Of a DNA stretch of 64,000 bases, positions 35,412 to 45,013 are shown piece by piece. Source of the stretch: Candidatus Omnitrophota bacterium (GTDB lineage Bacteria > Omnitrophota > Gorgyraeia > Tantalellales > Tantalellaceae); contig WJMH01000018.1 of NCBI GenBank assembly GCA_014728045.1, forward strand, positions 1-64,000, in the 5' to 3' direction. Each line of letters begins with the position of its first letter. The stretch's first letter is position 1. The notes under the pieces are model-generated. The model had not been told where the DNA came from. It worked only from the letters and a program-made list of their open reading frames with translations, and made no database searches. The translations under genes were made by a program, and so were the position numbers.

Positions 35412-36086
35412 ATGGCGCCTCCCGGTCGAAAGACTAAGATCGTATCAGCCGTTTTACTGGTAATTATCCTGCTCGCTTCCGCCGGTCTCTATTTCTATAT
35501 CAAGGTCCTGCCGGGGCTGGACAAGACCAGAACGATCCGGGCGGTCTCTTCGCGCTTAACGGCCGACTCCCGCAAGGCTACGATACAGGTCTCCGGGGTC
35601 GTTTTCGACCCCTCTTCGCGAGAGAACGTCACCTCGGTGGAATATACCGAATACGGGGTCAAGGGACGCACCCTCAAATCGCGAACACTGAGCTTTTCGG
35701 GTGATGTGATACAGGTCCAGTCCCTGGTAATGGATTTCAGCGGGCTTAATACCAAAAACTCCGAATACCTGAAAGACAGGAAAGCCTGCCTTTTCTGGAA
35801 GGCGTTCCTGCCCGAAGGAGACCGGGTAAAACAGGTGGAACTGACAAAGATCAATACTGTCCCCCGGGCCTACGGGATCTCCCCGGAGAAGAATGCGGAA
35901 GAGACCGCTATCTGGAAAGCGCTGTGGGATTACGCTCTTGACGGGAAAAGCTCAAGCAAGATCTCGGTCAAGAACGTCAAGATCAGCGCGAACGACAGGA
36001 TATTCATACCTGGTACGGTTTACACGCTCAGGCTCGGCAGGGACGGCTCTTTAAAGGTGGATACCGATTCACTTATCAGTAAATGA
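35412..36086 (+). CDS. Membrane-anchored protein upstream of the RND transporter
   Basis: A 224-residue protein with one N-terminal helix (about 8-29) and an extracytoplasmic part of about 190 residues. It has repeated strand-like segments and charged turns. No enzyme motif is seen and no family is recognised. The ATG at 35412 has AGGA 5 nt upstream; an ATG 10 codons earlier has no ribosome site. It lies 22 bp before the RND transporter gene and may be its accessory, such as a periplasmic adaptor or lipid-handling partner. Confidence 0.65.
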   Translation: MAPPGRKTKIVSAVLLVIILLASAGLYFYIKVLPGLDKTRTIRAVSSRLTADSRKATIQVSGVVFDPSSRENVTSVEYTEYGVKGRTLKSRTLSFSGDVIQVQSLVMDFSGLNTKNSEYLKDRKACLFWKAFLPEGDRVKQVELTKINTVPRAYGISPEKNAEETAIWKALWDYALDGKSSSKISVKNVKISANDRIFIPGTVYTLRLGRDGSLKVDTDSLISK

Positions 36087-36108
36087 TCTATCAACTCATC
36101 GGTCTTAA

Positions 36109-38337
36109 ATGAAATTCCAATTTTTCCGGAAATATTCCCCTTTTGCTTATTTTGCCAGGCTCAGTAAAGAGTCGCGCTCTCTATGCGCTTTTTTCGCGGC
36201 GCTTATCTTTTCGGCAATACTGCTTTCGCAGCTGGTTAACCTTACCCCCCAGGTAGGAAGCGATTTTTTCTTCTCCAGCGACAACCCGAAATTCCAGTAC
36301 GCGCGGCTTATCGGGAAGATCTTCCCCCAGGAAGCTACCCAGCTCGTCATAAGCGCTAAAGGGGATATATATTCTGAGGATTACCTTGAAAGGATGCGCG
36401 TTCTGACCGACATGACCATACTGCTTCCCGGGGTATCGGGAGTGGTGAGCCTGACCTCTGGGCCCAGGAACATTCGTGACGCCGCCGAGAGCCCCTTATG
36501 GAAAAGGCTCCTAATCTCCGACGACGGAGCCTCTTCGAACATGCTGGCTTTTCTCGAGAACGTATCGCCGGAGAGGATCATCCCAAAGTTCGAGACCCTG
36601 ATCGGCCTCCTGGAAAGCCCCAGGTTCGACCTGCAAATAGCGGGCGTCCCTTACGTGGTCGAAATGATACGGCGCAATCTGGTGCATGACCTGGTCCTTT
36701 TCAGCCTCGTGGCTTTCGCTGTTTTCGGTACAGTGATGGTATTCATTTTCAGGTCACTCAGAGTATTCGTCGGCACCTTCATCTCCTGTCTGGAGGCATG
36801 CATTCTCACTCTCCTTATCGTGGGGCTTTCGGGCATAAAGATAGGCATTCTTACGGTGAACCTGGCGACCATCGTTTTCGTTCTAACACTCTCGCATATA
36901 ATATTCCTCACGCATAACTGGCGCACCATCAACCGTACAAGGCCCGGCAGCTACGATACTTCCTCGCGCGAAGCCGTGCGCATGACCTTCGGCGCCTCTT
37001 TCTGGTGCATGATGACCACCCTCCTGGGTTTTTTGAGCCTCCTTTTCGTGGAGGCAAAACCACTGAGAGAACTGGGCATATCCGGTGCTGTGGGCACCCT
37101 GGTGAGCATCTCCGCCGCTTACGGCATATATCCGCTGTTTTTGAAGACCGTAAGGCCCTCGGCCGTTCCGCGTGAGGGGACCGATCGGGAGAGAGCAAGG
37201 GCTTTCTTCATAAGGCGCACCGGATGGATAGCAGGTCTGGTCCTCATTCTGTGTGCTGTCTGCCTGCCGGGTCTGGTCCGGCTCAATACCGACCCAAGTC
37301 TTTTCTCGTTCTTTAAAAAGGGGAGCAGATTACGCGAAGGCCTGGAGTATATCGACCGTAACGGGGGTTCGAGCCCGCTTGACATAGTGGTCCGCGACGC
37401 CAAAGGCGCGCGGCTCAATACCAATCCCATGTACGAAAGGATGTGGGACCTGCAGGAAGCCCTGGAAAAAGACAGCTCCGTGGGCAGCGTCATCTCCCTG
37501 CCCGTACTGATGGCCGAAGGAGGAAGAGCGCCCCTGGCCTTTCTCCTGACCTGGGAAAGCCTGCTTAAATGGATGGACAAGCCCCAGTACAACAAGATCG
37601 CCAGGAGCTTCATAACGGATGACCATGTGTCGGGGCATTTCCTTTTGAGGATGAAGGAGTCCGGACGCACTACCTCGCGCATCGAAGTCGTGGAGCGGCT
37701 GAAAATGGTCGTGCGAAAGCATGGATTTGTCAACGAAATGGCGGGAGGCCTTTTCCTGCTGCAGGGAGAACTTGCCAAACTGGTCTCATCAAGCCTTGTC
37801 TTCGGCCTGGCTCGACTGATAGCCTTTTTCGTGGTTATCTCTTTCATTGTCTCCAGAAGTCTGCGGATATCGCTGGCGATGGTCTTCAGCCTGAGCGTTA
37901 TCCCCGTCTGTGTCCTCGGCGGCATGGGGCTTCTGCGCGTTCCCGTGGACATTATTTCCGCGCCGGCGGTAAATATCGCCATCGGCATGGGCATAGATTC
38001 GATGATCCACCTGGTAACCGCGGTAAGAAGGCGGCGGTCCAGGGGCATGGACCTCCGGGCGGCATGGCTGCAGTCACGCGCGCGCCTGTGGAAACCCATC
38101 CTGGGCTCAATGTTCATAGTAAGCGCCGGGTTCGCCATCTTCACTCTCTCTGCCTTTCCTCCCACTCAGCGTTTCGGACTGTCCATCGTACTGGGAACCA
38201 TGCTGGCTTCGGTCTCTACCGTGTTCATACTTCCGCTGATCGCGAACATAGGTCTTAATAACCCCCGAAAAAACCCTCCCTTCAGGCTCGGCCCCCGGCT
38301 TGGGAAAACCCGCCCCGACGAGGTCCTGACCCGCTGA
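36109..38337 (+). CDS. RND-superfamily transporter (MMPL/HAE3 type)
   Basis: A 742-residue, 12-helix transporter in two homologous halves. Each half has one helix, a large extracytoplasmic loop, then five helices. The first loop runs about residues 45-195 and the second about 390-570. The SIGMGIDSMIHLVTAVRRR-like segment in half two (AIGMGIDSMIHL) is the usual helix-4 signature. MMPL/HAE3 proteins move lipids, hopanoids or hydrophobic molecules using the proton or sodium gradient. The substrate is unknown. The ribosome site is poor, so translation coupling with the gene 22 bp upstream is likely. Confidence 0.85.
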   Translation: MKFQFFRKYSPFAYFARLSKESRSLCAFFAALIFSAILLSQLVNLTPQVGSDFFFSSDNPKFQYARLIGKIFPQEATQLVISAKGDIYSEDYLERMRVLTDMTILLPGVSGVVSLTSGPRNIRDAAESPLWKRLLISDDGASSNMLAFLENVSPERIIPKFETLIGLLESPRFDLQIAGVPYVVEMIRRNLVHDLVLFSLVAFAVFGTVMVFIFRSLRVFVGTFISCLEACILTLLIVGLSGIKIGILTVNLATIVFVLTLSHIIFLTHNWRTINRTRPGSYDTSSREAVRMTFGASFWCMMTTLLGFLSLLFVEAKPLRELGISGAVGTLVSISAAYGIYPLFLKTVRPSAVPREGTDRERARAFFIRRTGWIAGLVLILCAVCLPGLVRLNTDPSLFSFFKKGSRLREGLEYIDRNGGSSPLDIVVRDAKGARLNTNPMYERMWDLQEALEKDSSVGSVISLPVLMAEGGRAPLAFLLTWESLLKWMDKPQYNKIARSFITDDHVSGHFLLRMKESGRTTSRIEVVERLKMVVRKHGFVNEMAGGLFLLQGELAKLVSSSLVFGLARLIAFFVVISFIVSRSLRISLAMVFSLSVIPVCVLGGMGLLRVPVDIISAPAVNIAIGMGIDSMIHLVTAVRRRRSRGMDLRAAWLQSRARLWKPILGSMFIVSAGFAIFTLSAFPPTQRFGLSIVLGTMLASVSTVFILPLIANIGLNNPRKNPPFRLGPRLGKTRPDEVLTR

Positions 38338-38410
38338 TAGAACTCCCGCCAAGCGGCCCTGAGCCTCCAGCGTTTTTTCTTTTACGCATAGTTGTGGTAA
38401 AATATCTTTC

Positions 38411-39436
38411 ATGGATCCGAGTATAAAGATCGACATCAGTAAACTCACCGACGAGGAACTGCTCAGCTTGAGGCTCTGCGACCTGCCTATAAAGATCGAG
38501 GGCACATGGCTGGAAGGCTGCGTAAAACAGCTCTATAAAGAACTTAGCGACAAAGGCATCAGCCTTCATCCTTCCTGTTATCTTGCCGATGAATGGCTCT
38601 GTCCCGACGGCGAGCCTGTTATCGGGGTGGCTTTCTTCCTCGCGCATCCGCGCCTCAGGCAACTGGAGCGGAAAATGATGCTGGAGGTCGAGGGGCAGGA
38701 GCGCTCCTACTGCATGAAACTTCTGCGCCACGAGATGGGACATGCCATAAACTACGCCTATCTTCTGCACAAAAGGAAAAAATGGCGCGTTCTTTTCGGG
38801 CCTTTTTCGGCCGAATACGGAGACAGGTACAAATACCGTCCTTACAGCAAGCGTTACGTGCGCAACCTTGAGGACTGGTACGCCCAGGCCCACCCCGACG
38901 AGGATTTCGCGGAGACTTTTGCGGTATGGCTGGACCCAAGGTCCAACTGGCGGAAAAAATACAAAAAGTGGAAAGCCCTGGAAAAACTCGAATACGTGGA
39001 CGAATTGATGCGTGAGATATCCGGCAAGAAGCCAAAGGTCCCCAGAGGAAAGAAATACTGGGCCGCCTCCAGGCTTAAAACCACGCTGAGGACCTATTAT
39101 AAAAAGAAAAGGGCCCTTTACGCGGACGCTTATTACGATTTTCACGATTTCCAGCTGAAGAAGATCTTCCAGGTCCCTTCAAAGAACTCCAAAAGGAAAA
39201 AAGCCCATAAACTGATCAGTGAGAACCGCAAAGATATCCTCGAGAAAGTCTCTCTCTGGACCGGTGAAAGAAAATACACCATCAATGAACTTTTGAAAGA
39301 TCTTATCAGAAGGAGCCGCGAACTCAAGCTGGAGGTGCCCGGAAAGATCTCCGAAAGCCTCCTCGACATAGCCATATATGTCACCGCGCAGATGATGAAC
39401 TATATATATACCGGAGAATACAAGAGGAAGAAATGA
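38411..39436 (+). CDS. Putative zinc metallopeptidase (HEMGH zincin)
   Basis: The 341-residue protein has HEMGH at 107-111 within LLRHEMGHAINYAY, and a glutamate-rich downstream segment DEDFAETFAVWLDP (residues 163-176) that can supply the third zinc ligand. This matches the putative zinc-binding metallopeptidase group. The second half is rich in Lys and Arg and helical. There is no signal peptide, so it is probably cytoplasmic. It overlaps the next gene, an ATP-grasp ligase, by 4 bp (ATGA), so the two proteins are made together. The substrate is unknown. Confidence 0.75.
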   Translation: MDPSIKIDISKLTDEELLSLRLCDLPIKIEGTWLEGCVKQLYKELSDKGISLHPSCYLADEWLCPDGEPVIGVAFFLAHPRLRQLERKMMLEVEGQERSYCMKLLRHEMGHAINYAYLLHKRKKWRVLFGPFSAEYGDRYKYRPYSKRYVRNLEDWYAQAHPDEDFAETFAVWLDPRSNWRKKYKKWKALEKLEYVDELMREISGKKPKVPRGKKYWAASRLKTTLRTYYKKKRALYADAYYDFHDFQLKKIFQVPSKNSKRKKAHKLISENRKDILEKVSLWTGERKYTINELLKDLIRRSRELKLEVPGKISESLLDIAIYVTAQMMNYIYTGEYKRKK

Positions 39437-40458
39437 GAAAACTAAAGGTTCTGGTCCTTTTCGATTCGGCGGGAACTCCCCCTGCCGACCAGGATTATGC
39501 GGAGCAGTTCGAACATGAGGACTGGTTCACCGAAGCTGCCGTGGCGGAGAACCTTAAATGCCTCGGCCATGAAGTTCGCCTTATGGGGATCTATGATGAT
39601 ATTCGTCCTCTGGTCGATGAGATCGAACAGAACCGTCCGGACGTTGTGTTCAACCTGACAGAGATATTCCTGGGAAAGGCTTTCCTGGACAAGAACATCC
39701 CCTCCCTCCTGGAGCTTCTCCAGGTGCCCTATACAGGATGCGGTCCGGCGAGCCTGATGATATGTAACAACAAGATACTCACTAAAAAGATACTTTCCTA
39801 TCACAGGATCAAAGTCCCGAACTTCCATATCTTCCGCAGGGGAGGCCGCATCTGGCGCCCGAAAAAGCTCAGGTTCCCCCTGATGGTCAAGCCCTCCCAG
39901 GAGGAGGCCTCAACGGGCATCGCCCAGGCCTCATTCGTTGAAAGGGAAAAGGACCTGCGCGACCGGGTCGAATTCATACATGAGAGGTTCGAGATGCCTG
40001 CCATCGTCGAGGAATATATAGACGGCAGGGAGCTTTACGTGAGCATCCTCGGGAATAAACGGCTCAGGGTTTTCCCTTTCCGTGAAACGAAATTCGTCCA
40101 AGTGCCTTCGGACGGACCGAAATTAGCCACCTACAAGGCCAAATGGGACAAGGATTACCGAGCAAGGTGGGGAATAAAGAACGAGTTCGCCGGTCGCCTG
40201 CCCAACGGCATACCGGAGAAAATAACAAGAACCGCCAAAAGAGCTTACAGGGCCCTCATGCTGGACAGCCACGCGAGGCTGGACCTGCGTCTCACCCCTC
40301 AGGGGGACATATACATACTGGAAGGCAACGCAAACCCCGAGATCGCCCAGGGGGATGAGTTCGCCGAATCCGCCGAAAAAGGAGGGGTCCCCTACGACAA
40401 GCTTGTTGAAAAAATGCTCAGGATAGCTTTCCAGAGAGAATCAACGCTTGTCCTTTGA
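39433..40458 (+). CDS. ATP-grasp ligase related to D-alanine-D-alanine ligase
   Basis: A 341-residue ATP-grasp protein. The N-terminal domain is Rossmann-like (VLVLFDSAG; PDVVFNLTE; VPYTGCGPASLMICNNK, as in Ddl). The ATP-binding lysine lies in FPLMVKPSQEEAS, and the metal-binding end reads LDLRLTPQGDIYILEGNANPE. Ddl proteins join two D-alanines; this one is more divergent, so it may join other amino acids or modify a peptide. It is co-translated with the zincin gene, and a terminator follows 20 bp after its stop. Confidence 0.82.
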   Translation: MRKLKVLVLFDSAGTPPADQDYAEQFEHEDWFTEAAVAENLKCLGHEVRLMGIYDDIRPLVDEIEQNRPDVVFNLTEIFLGKAFLDKNIPSLLELLQVPYTGCGPASLMICNNKILTKKILSYHRIKVPNFHIFRRGGRIWRPKKLRFPLMVKPSQEEASTGIAQASFVEREKDLRDRVEFIHERFEMPAIVEEYIDGRELYVSILGNKRLRVFPFRETKFVQVPSDGPKLATYKAKWDKDYRARWGIKNEFAGRLPNGIPEKITRTAKRAYRALMLDSHARLDLRLTPQGDIYILEGNANPEIAQGDEFAESAEKGGVPYDKLVEKMLRIAFQRESTLVL

Positions 40459-40478
40459 TCTACTGCCCTTAAATAGCA

Positions 40479-40506
40479 AAAAGCCCGGAGATACCTCCGG
40501 GCTTTT
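40479..40506. terminator. Bidirectional terminator between the ATP-grasp and tRNA-Asp genes
   Basis: Arms AAAAGCCCGGAG and CTCCGGGCTTTT with a 4-nt loop, with T runs in both directions. It can end the plus-strand zincin-ligase transcript and the minus-strand tRNA transcript. Confidence 0.85.
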
Positions 40507-40511
40507 AAAAC

Positions 40512-40588
40512 TGGCGGGGCGGACGGGGCTCGAACCCGCGACCTTCGGATCGACAGTCCGACGTTCTAGCCAACTGAACTACCGCCCC
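40512..40588 (-). tRNA. tRNA-Asp (GTC)
   Basis: A 77-nt cloverleaf with acceptor GGGGCGG/CCGCCCC, anticodon stem TCGGA/TCCGA around loop CTGTCGA (anticodon GTC), G73 and an encoded CCA. Confidence 0.97.
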
Positions 40589-40601
40589 TAGTGTGTATAA
40601 T

Positions 40602-40630
40602 TTTATAACACAGAACAATTGTTTCGTCAA
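40602..40630 (-). promoter_or_regulatory. Promoter of tRNA-Asp
   Basis: TTGACG (40630-40625), a 17-bp spacer and TATAAA (40607-40602). The start is predicted near 40595, 7 nt before the mature tRNA. The AT-rich gap up to tRNA-Thr holds nothing else I can see. Confidence 0.55.
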
Positions 40631-40680
40631 ATACTTAGGCTGTATATATATTATATATAATTCCTATTATATAAGGAGCA

Positions 40681-40758
40681 TGGTGGGCGCGACAGGATTC
40701 GAACCTGTGACATCTACCTTGTAAGGGTAGCGCTCTAAACCAGCTGAGCTACGCGCCC
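40681..40758 (-). tRNA. tRNA-Thr (TGT)
   Basis: A 78-nt cloverleaf with acceptor GGGCGCG/CGCGCCC, anticodon stem CTACC/GGTAG around loop CTTGTAA (anticodon TGT), A73 and an encoded CCA. Confidence 0.97.
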
Positions 40759-40774
40759 GCATTACAGGTTCAAT

Positions 40775-40803
40775 ATTATAACTTAGTCAGTAAATGCGGT
40801 CAA
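40775..40803 (-). promoter_or_regulatory. Promoter of tRNA-Thr(TGT)
   Basis: TTGACC (40803-40798), a 17-bp spacer and TATAAT (40780-40775). The predicted start is near 40768, 10 nt before the mature tRNA. Confidence 0.65.
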
Positions 40804-40824
40804 GGAGCATGATCTGCGAACAGG

Positions 40825-41262
40825 TCATTTAGGCAGCGCGGTCATCACGAACACCATGACAAACAGAGCGACCGTCTCAACTATGCCCAGCACCATGATA
40901 TAATTACCGAACCCTTTTCCCGTTTCAGCAAGAGCATCAGCTGCACCGGCCCCGGCCCTTCCCTGCATCCAGGCGGAGGCGCCCAGCGCCAGTCCGGCGG
41001 CCAGCCCCATGATTATCTGAAAGGGATAGCTCTGCGGGTCGAGGTTCGCGGCCTTTATGGAATTCCTCAGGATCATGCCGTAAATGGTCTGTGAAAGCGG
41101 CGCTCCCACGAACGCTATCAGAATGAAGGGCGCTGCCTTGTTCTGCATGAAGGCCCTTTTCCAGGCGCCCACCGCGGCCATTCCCGCGGCGCCTGTACCC
41201 AAGGCCGAACCGACCGCGGCTATTGAAAGCGAAAGTCCCATATCTCCCAAACCCTGTACCAT
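40825..41262 (-). CDS. ntpK: V-type ATPase subunit K (ion-carrying rotor ring)
   Basis: A 145-residue, four-helix hairpin-dimer K subunit. The ion-binding carboxylate is Glu129 in GIVETVALF. The other ligands of sodium-type rings also appear: Ser57-Gln58 and Tyr61 in PLSQTIYG and Gln100 in WMQGRAG. These match Thr64-Gln65-Tyr68, Gln110 and Glu139 of the Enterococcus hirae sodium pump, with Ser replacing Thr. It is the last gene of the operon, as in spirochete- and Bacteroidetes-type clusters. Confidence 0.92.
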   Translation of the reverse strand: MVQGLGDMGLSLSIAAVGSALGTGAAGMAAVGAWKRAFMQNKAAPFILIAFVGAPLSQTIYGMILRNSIKAANLDPQSYPFQIIMGLAAGLALGASAWMQGRAGAGAADALAETGKGFGNYIMVLGIVETVALFVMVFVMTALPK

Positions 41263-41289
41263 TATATCCTCCTTTTCATATCATAATGT

Positions 41290-43095
41290 TCATTCCGGGA
41301 TCGTTTCCCCTTCCCTGAACGGGTCATACTTCTTCCCAGACCACTGCATGTCAAGGTGACTGGAGAATTCCAGCATGTTCAACCTTATGCCGTGAACGAT
41401 GACGGCCATGAAGCCGAGTATTATATTAAGAGCGTGCCCGAGGAATAATATCACGGCGGCGGCGAATCCTCCCAGAAGGCTGTTTATCCCCCCGCCCACG
41501 GCCATATTGTTAAAACTGTCGGCGACGATCACCGTCGCGTAGCCCACCGCGAACAGTCTAAGATAGGAAACTATGTCGGAGAACGCACCTATCACGCTTA
41601 AAGGCAGGTTCGCCAGAGTGCTCAAAGGTCCTTTCACGGGCCCCTTCTCGGGGTGGGAAAAAAGCAGAACAAGAAGGATCCCGCAGACCAAGGGCCATCC
41701 CGCAAAACGCGGGAAAGGCCTGGCTATAACGAGCGTGCCTGCGGCGAAGAACATCCCCCATAATATCATTATCCATCCCACCTGGGCGAGCGCCTTTACC
41801 GAATTAATCACCCTTATCGCCCTGAGCGTATGGGCAAGGGTAAGCTGGACAGCGCCGATTATAAAACAAAGGTAGATTATGAAGTTCTGGTTGTCTTCGG
41901 CGAAGCTGCTGATCTGCGGTATGACAAGCGTCCTTACCCCGGGCAGCTGGGCTATCCTTTCAACACCGAAATAAGTTCCCGTCAGAACGCCCCAGACCAC
42001 AGTACATCCGCTCAAAAGGTACATCAGAAGAAAAGGCTCCTTCGGCAGACCGGCGAGTTTTCTCCTGGCCAGGAAAGTGGCCCCCAGAAAAAGCAGGCCG
42101 TACCCGGCGTCACCTATCAGCATGGCGAAGAAAATGCTGAAAAATATCAGAAAATACGGGCTTATATCAAACTCATTGTACCCGGGAAGCGTGTTCATGA
42201 ACTTGAAAACGGGGTTTATTATACGCACCCACCTGGGGTTGGTTATATGCGTGGGGGTCTCTTCCGGCTGGTCGGGATCTTCAATAATATACCCTATGCC
42301 GTGTTTTTTCGCCATCTTGACCACTCTCGCGACGAATTTCTCGGGGCAATATCCCTGCAGATAGGCGAAAGCGCCTTCGGGCTTCATCCCGTAGCGCACC
42401 TGCAGAGCTTCGTGCTCCTTCCTGAGTTTCTCTTCACAAGCTATGATGCTTTCTATCGAGGCGGCTTTCTCCGCGAGGAAACTCTCTATTCCCGCCTTGA
42501 TCTCTTCGAGAGCGCGGATATCCTCGTTTATTCCTGCAAGGGACTTCTCCGGGACCTCTTCCTCCTTGAAAGGCAGCTCCTTTTCACCGTCCTTGTATAT
42601 CGACACCAGATAGATGTATCCCTGTTCTTTTTTTATTACATGATGGGAGCTCTTTTTCTCGACCTCGGAGAACTGGTGTTTGCTGAGCCTGTAGAACTTG
42701 ATGCTGACACCTCTTGCCCGGATCTCTCCAAGGTCTTCCGGGTCGAACTCTCCCCAGGAGGCGAACCATCTGCCCTGCTGCCGGAGCCGGCTGATATTCT
42801 CTTCGCATTCGGCCTTTTCCTGATAAGCCTCGCCCACCTTCTCCGCAACTTCCAGTATGTCCCTCTCACCGCACAGGTCCTCGGCCCCGGATGGACAGAC
42901 GCCCCGATAAGGTGCCAGCCTGTCTATAAGGCTCTCCATCTTCGTCAGGCGTTGTTCAATGAAGTTTATCTCGTGTGCTGTCGGTGCTTCCACGTGCCTG
43001 ACGTGGACCACGCCTTCCCTGCGGAGTTTGGAGACGAACTTCGTCCTTTCGTTCTCCGAAACCAGCAATGTGATCTTCTTCATTTTTTCGATCAT
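41290..43095 (-). CDS. ntpI: V-type ATPase subunit I (stator, a-like)
   Basis: A 601-residue protein. The first half is soluble with long coiled coils (about 40-125 and 190-240), forming the collar. The second half has seven or eight helices (from about residue 320) forming the ion half-channels. SYLRLFAVGYATVIVADSFN is the conserved segment holding the essential arginine. It overlaps the D gene by 4 bp. Confidence 0.9.
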   Translation of the reverse strand: MIEKMKKITLLVSENERTKFVSKLRREGVVHVRHVEAPTAHEINFIEQRLTKMESLIDRLAPYRGVCPSGAEDLCGERDILEVAEKVGEAYQEKAECEENISRLRQQGRWFASWGEFDPEDLGEIRARGVSIKFYRLSKHQFSEVEKKSSHHVIKKEQGYIYLVSIYKDGEKELPFKEEEVPEKSLAGINEDIRALEEIKAGIESFLAEKAASIESIIACEEKLRKEHEALQVRYGMKPEGAFAYLQGYCPEKFVARVVKMAKKHGIGYIIEDPDQPEETPTHITNPRWVRIINPVFKFMNTLPGYNEFDISPYFLIFFSIFFAMLIGDAGYGLLFLGATFLARRKLAGLPKEPFLLMYLLSGCTVVWGVLTGTYFGVERIAQLPGVRTLVIPQISSFAEDNQNFIIYLCFIIGAVQLTLAHTLRAIRVINSVKALAQVGWIMILWGMFFAAGTLVIARPFPRFAGWPLVCGILLVLLFSHPEKGPVKGPLSTLANLPLSVIGAFSDIVSYLRLFAVGYATVIVADSFNNMAVGGGINSLLGGFAAAVILFLGHALNIILGFMAVIVHGIRLNMLEFSSHLDMQWSGKKYDPFREGETIPE

Positions 43096-43706
43096 ACCCC
43101 TGCACCGGCCCTGTTCTTCTTCTGGATCTTTTCCTTTGCTATCTTGCCCGTCACCACCGCGGCTGTCTGCATATCGCCCAGGAATATCTGTATCTTCCTG
43201 ATGTTCTCTCTCGTTCTGGGTATCATGACCTTCTCGAATAAGTTGACCCTCTGGGTCGTTATCCTCAACTCTTCACGGACAAGTTCATCCTGTTTTTTCA
43301 GAACTTCCATTTTCGCGTTCTCTATCATGACCTTCTTCATGTGCTCTATGCCATAATCAACCCACAGGGGCGTCTTCTCCAGATCATACTCCTTTTCCCT
43401 GAAGACGGCTTTCTCGAACACCGGGATATCTATCCCGGCGATATTGCCCTCTGTGGTGACTATGCTCTCGAGTGATATCAGTTCTTCTATCCCGACCTCC
43501 TCCGCGAAGACGTCCGCCCACTGGTAGAGCTGCGCCTTGGTATAAGCCCTCTCTTTCTTGATCTGCTCCATCTGGCGGTGGAGTTTCTGAAGCTCCATTT
43601 GAAGCTGCTGCTTTTTAAGCATGAGGGTAGGCAGGTACTGGTCGAACCTTTTCAGCGACTCCTTCTGCTTCTTCAGCTCGTTCTTTGTAAGTCTTATCTT
43701 GGCCAT
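43092..43706 (-). CDS. ntpD: V-type ATPase subunit D (central rotor)
   Basis: A 204-residue, mostly helical subunit. The N terminus reads MAKIRLTKNELKKQ, typical of D subunits, which form the antiparallel coiled-coil shaft turning inside A3B3. The C-terminal helix contains NLFEKVMIPRTRENIRKI, the usual D block. It lies 5 bp after the B gene. Confidence 0.92.
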   Translation of the reverse strand: MAKIRLTKNELKKQKESLKRFDQYLPTLMLKKQQLQMELQKLHRQMEQIKKERAYTKAQLYQWADVFAEEVGIEELISLESIVTTEGNIAGIDIPVFEKAVFREKEYDLEKTPLWVDYGIEHMKKVMIENAKMEVLKKQDELVREELRITTQRVNLFEKVMIPRTRENIRKIQIFLGDMQTAAVVTGKIAKEKIQKKNRAGAGV

Positions 43707-43711
43707 ATCTT

Positions 43712-45013
43712 TTATTCTGTTTTTTTAGGCCAGAACTTCTTGATGAGTTCTGTCCGGAAATTCGTCTCTTCCGGCTTGAAGCAATCGGCGAGTATCTTCC
43801 AGCCGTTATCCAGCGCCTCCTCCAGGGGCACGTTCACCTTAAGGGCCATCATCTGGCTCTCGAAAAGGTCGCCGTACTTGAGCAGCTTCCTGTCCCAGTC
43901 GCTCATCCTGAAACCCATTGACCTTTTCTCCTCGGTCTCCTTGTACTTGGCGTAAAGCTGTATCATGTTGTCCATTATGGCCCTGTGGTCCTCCCTGGTG
44001 TCCTTGTTGACCTGCTGCTTGAGCCTGCTAAGAGAGCCGAACGGCTCTATCCTTCCGTTGCGGAGGTAAAACTGTCCTTCGGTTATGTACCCGGTATTAT
44101 CCGGGACCGGGTGGGTTATATCATCACCCGGCATGGTAGTTACCGCCAGCACCGTAAGTGAACCGGCGCCCTCGAAATCGCACGCCTTTTCATAGCGGGA
44201 AGCGAGCTGGCTGTAAAGGTCCCCGGGATAACCCCTGTTGGACGGGACCTGTTCCATGGTTATGGCTATCTCCTTCAGTCCGTCGGCGAAATTGGTCATG
44301 TCCGTTAAAAGCACCAGGACCTTTTTCCCTTCCAGGGCGAATTTCTCGGCCACCGCCAGGGAAAGGTCCGGGACCATAAGACCCTCAACTATCGGGTCCG
44401 CCGCCGTGTGCACGAAGAATATAGTCCTGCTCAAGGCGCCGCCCTCCTCCAGGGTGTTCTTGAAATACATGTACTGGTCGTATTTAAGGCCTATCCCTCC
44501 AAGAACGATAATGTCGACTTCCGCCTGGAGCGCGATCCTGGCCAGCACTTCGTTGTATGGCTCGCCCGAGACGCTGAATATTGGAAGTTTCTGGGACTCA
44601 ACAAGCGAATTAAAAACATCGATCATGGGGATGTTCGTCCTGACCATGTTCTTGGGGATTATCCTCTTAGCGGGATTAACGGCCGGCCCCGCTATCTTTA
44701 TCATGTTCTCTTCGATGGAAGGCCCGCCATCCCTGGGCTGGCCGCTTCCGTTGAATATCCTTCCCAGCATGTTCTTGGTAAAACCCACTTCCATGGGCCT
44801 GCCCAGGAACTTTACCTCATCCCCCGTTGATATCCCCCCGGCACCGGCGAAGACCTGAAGGAAGACCAGATCCCCTTCCAGCTTGATGACCTGTGCAAGC
44901 GACATTCCGCGCCAGGTGTTTATCTGCGCGAGTTCTTCATAAGCCACGTCATCCGCCTTCACGGTGACAACGTTGCCGGATATACTGAGTATCTTTGTGC
45001 ACACCTTCCTCAT
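43712..45013 (-). CDS. ntpB: V-type ATPase subunit B (non-catalytic)
   Basis: A 433-residue B subunit, alternating with A in the head. No Walker A sequence is present; the equivalent segment reads [16 protein letters not shown]. The [16 protein letters not shown] region (here [16 protein letters not shown]) is typical. It contributes the arginine finger to the catalytic sites at the A-B interface. It overlaps the A gene by 4 bp. Confidence 0.95.
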   Translation of the reverse strand: MRKVCTKILSISGNVVTVKADDVAYEELAQINTWRGMSLAQVIKLEGDLVFLQVFAGAGGISTGDEVKFLGRPMEVGFTKNMLGRIFNGSGQPRDGGPSIEENMIKIAGPAVNPAKRIIPKNMVRTNIPMIDVFNSLVESQKLPIFSVSGEPYNEVLARIALQAEVDIIVLGGIGLKYDQYMYFKNTLEEGGALSRTIFFVHTAADPIVEGLMVPDLSLAVAEKFALEGKKVLVLLTDMTNFADGLKEIAITMEQVPSNRGYPGDLYSQLASRYEKACDFEGAGSLTVLAVTTMPGDDITHPVPDNTGYITEGQFYLRNGRIEPFGSLSRLKQQVNKDTREDHRAIMDNMIQLYAKYKETEEKRSMGFRMSDWDRKLLKYGDLFESQMMALKVNVPLEEALDNGWKILADCFKPEETNFRTELIKKFWPKKTE

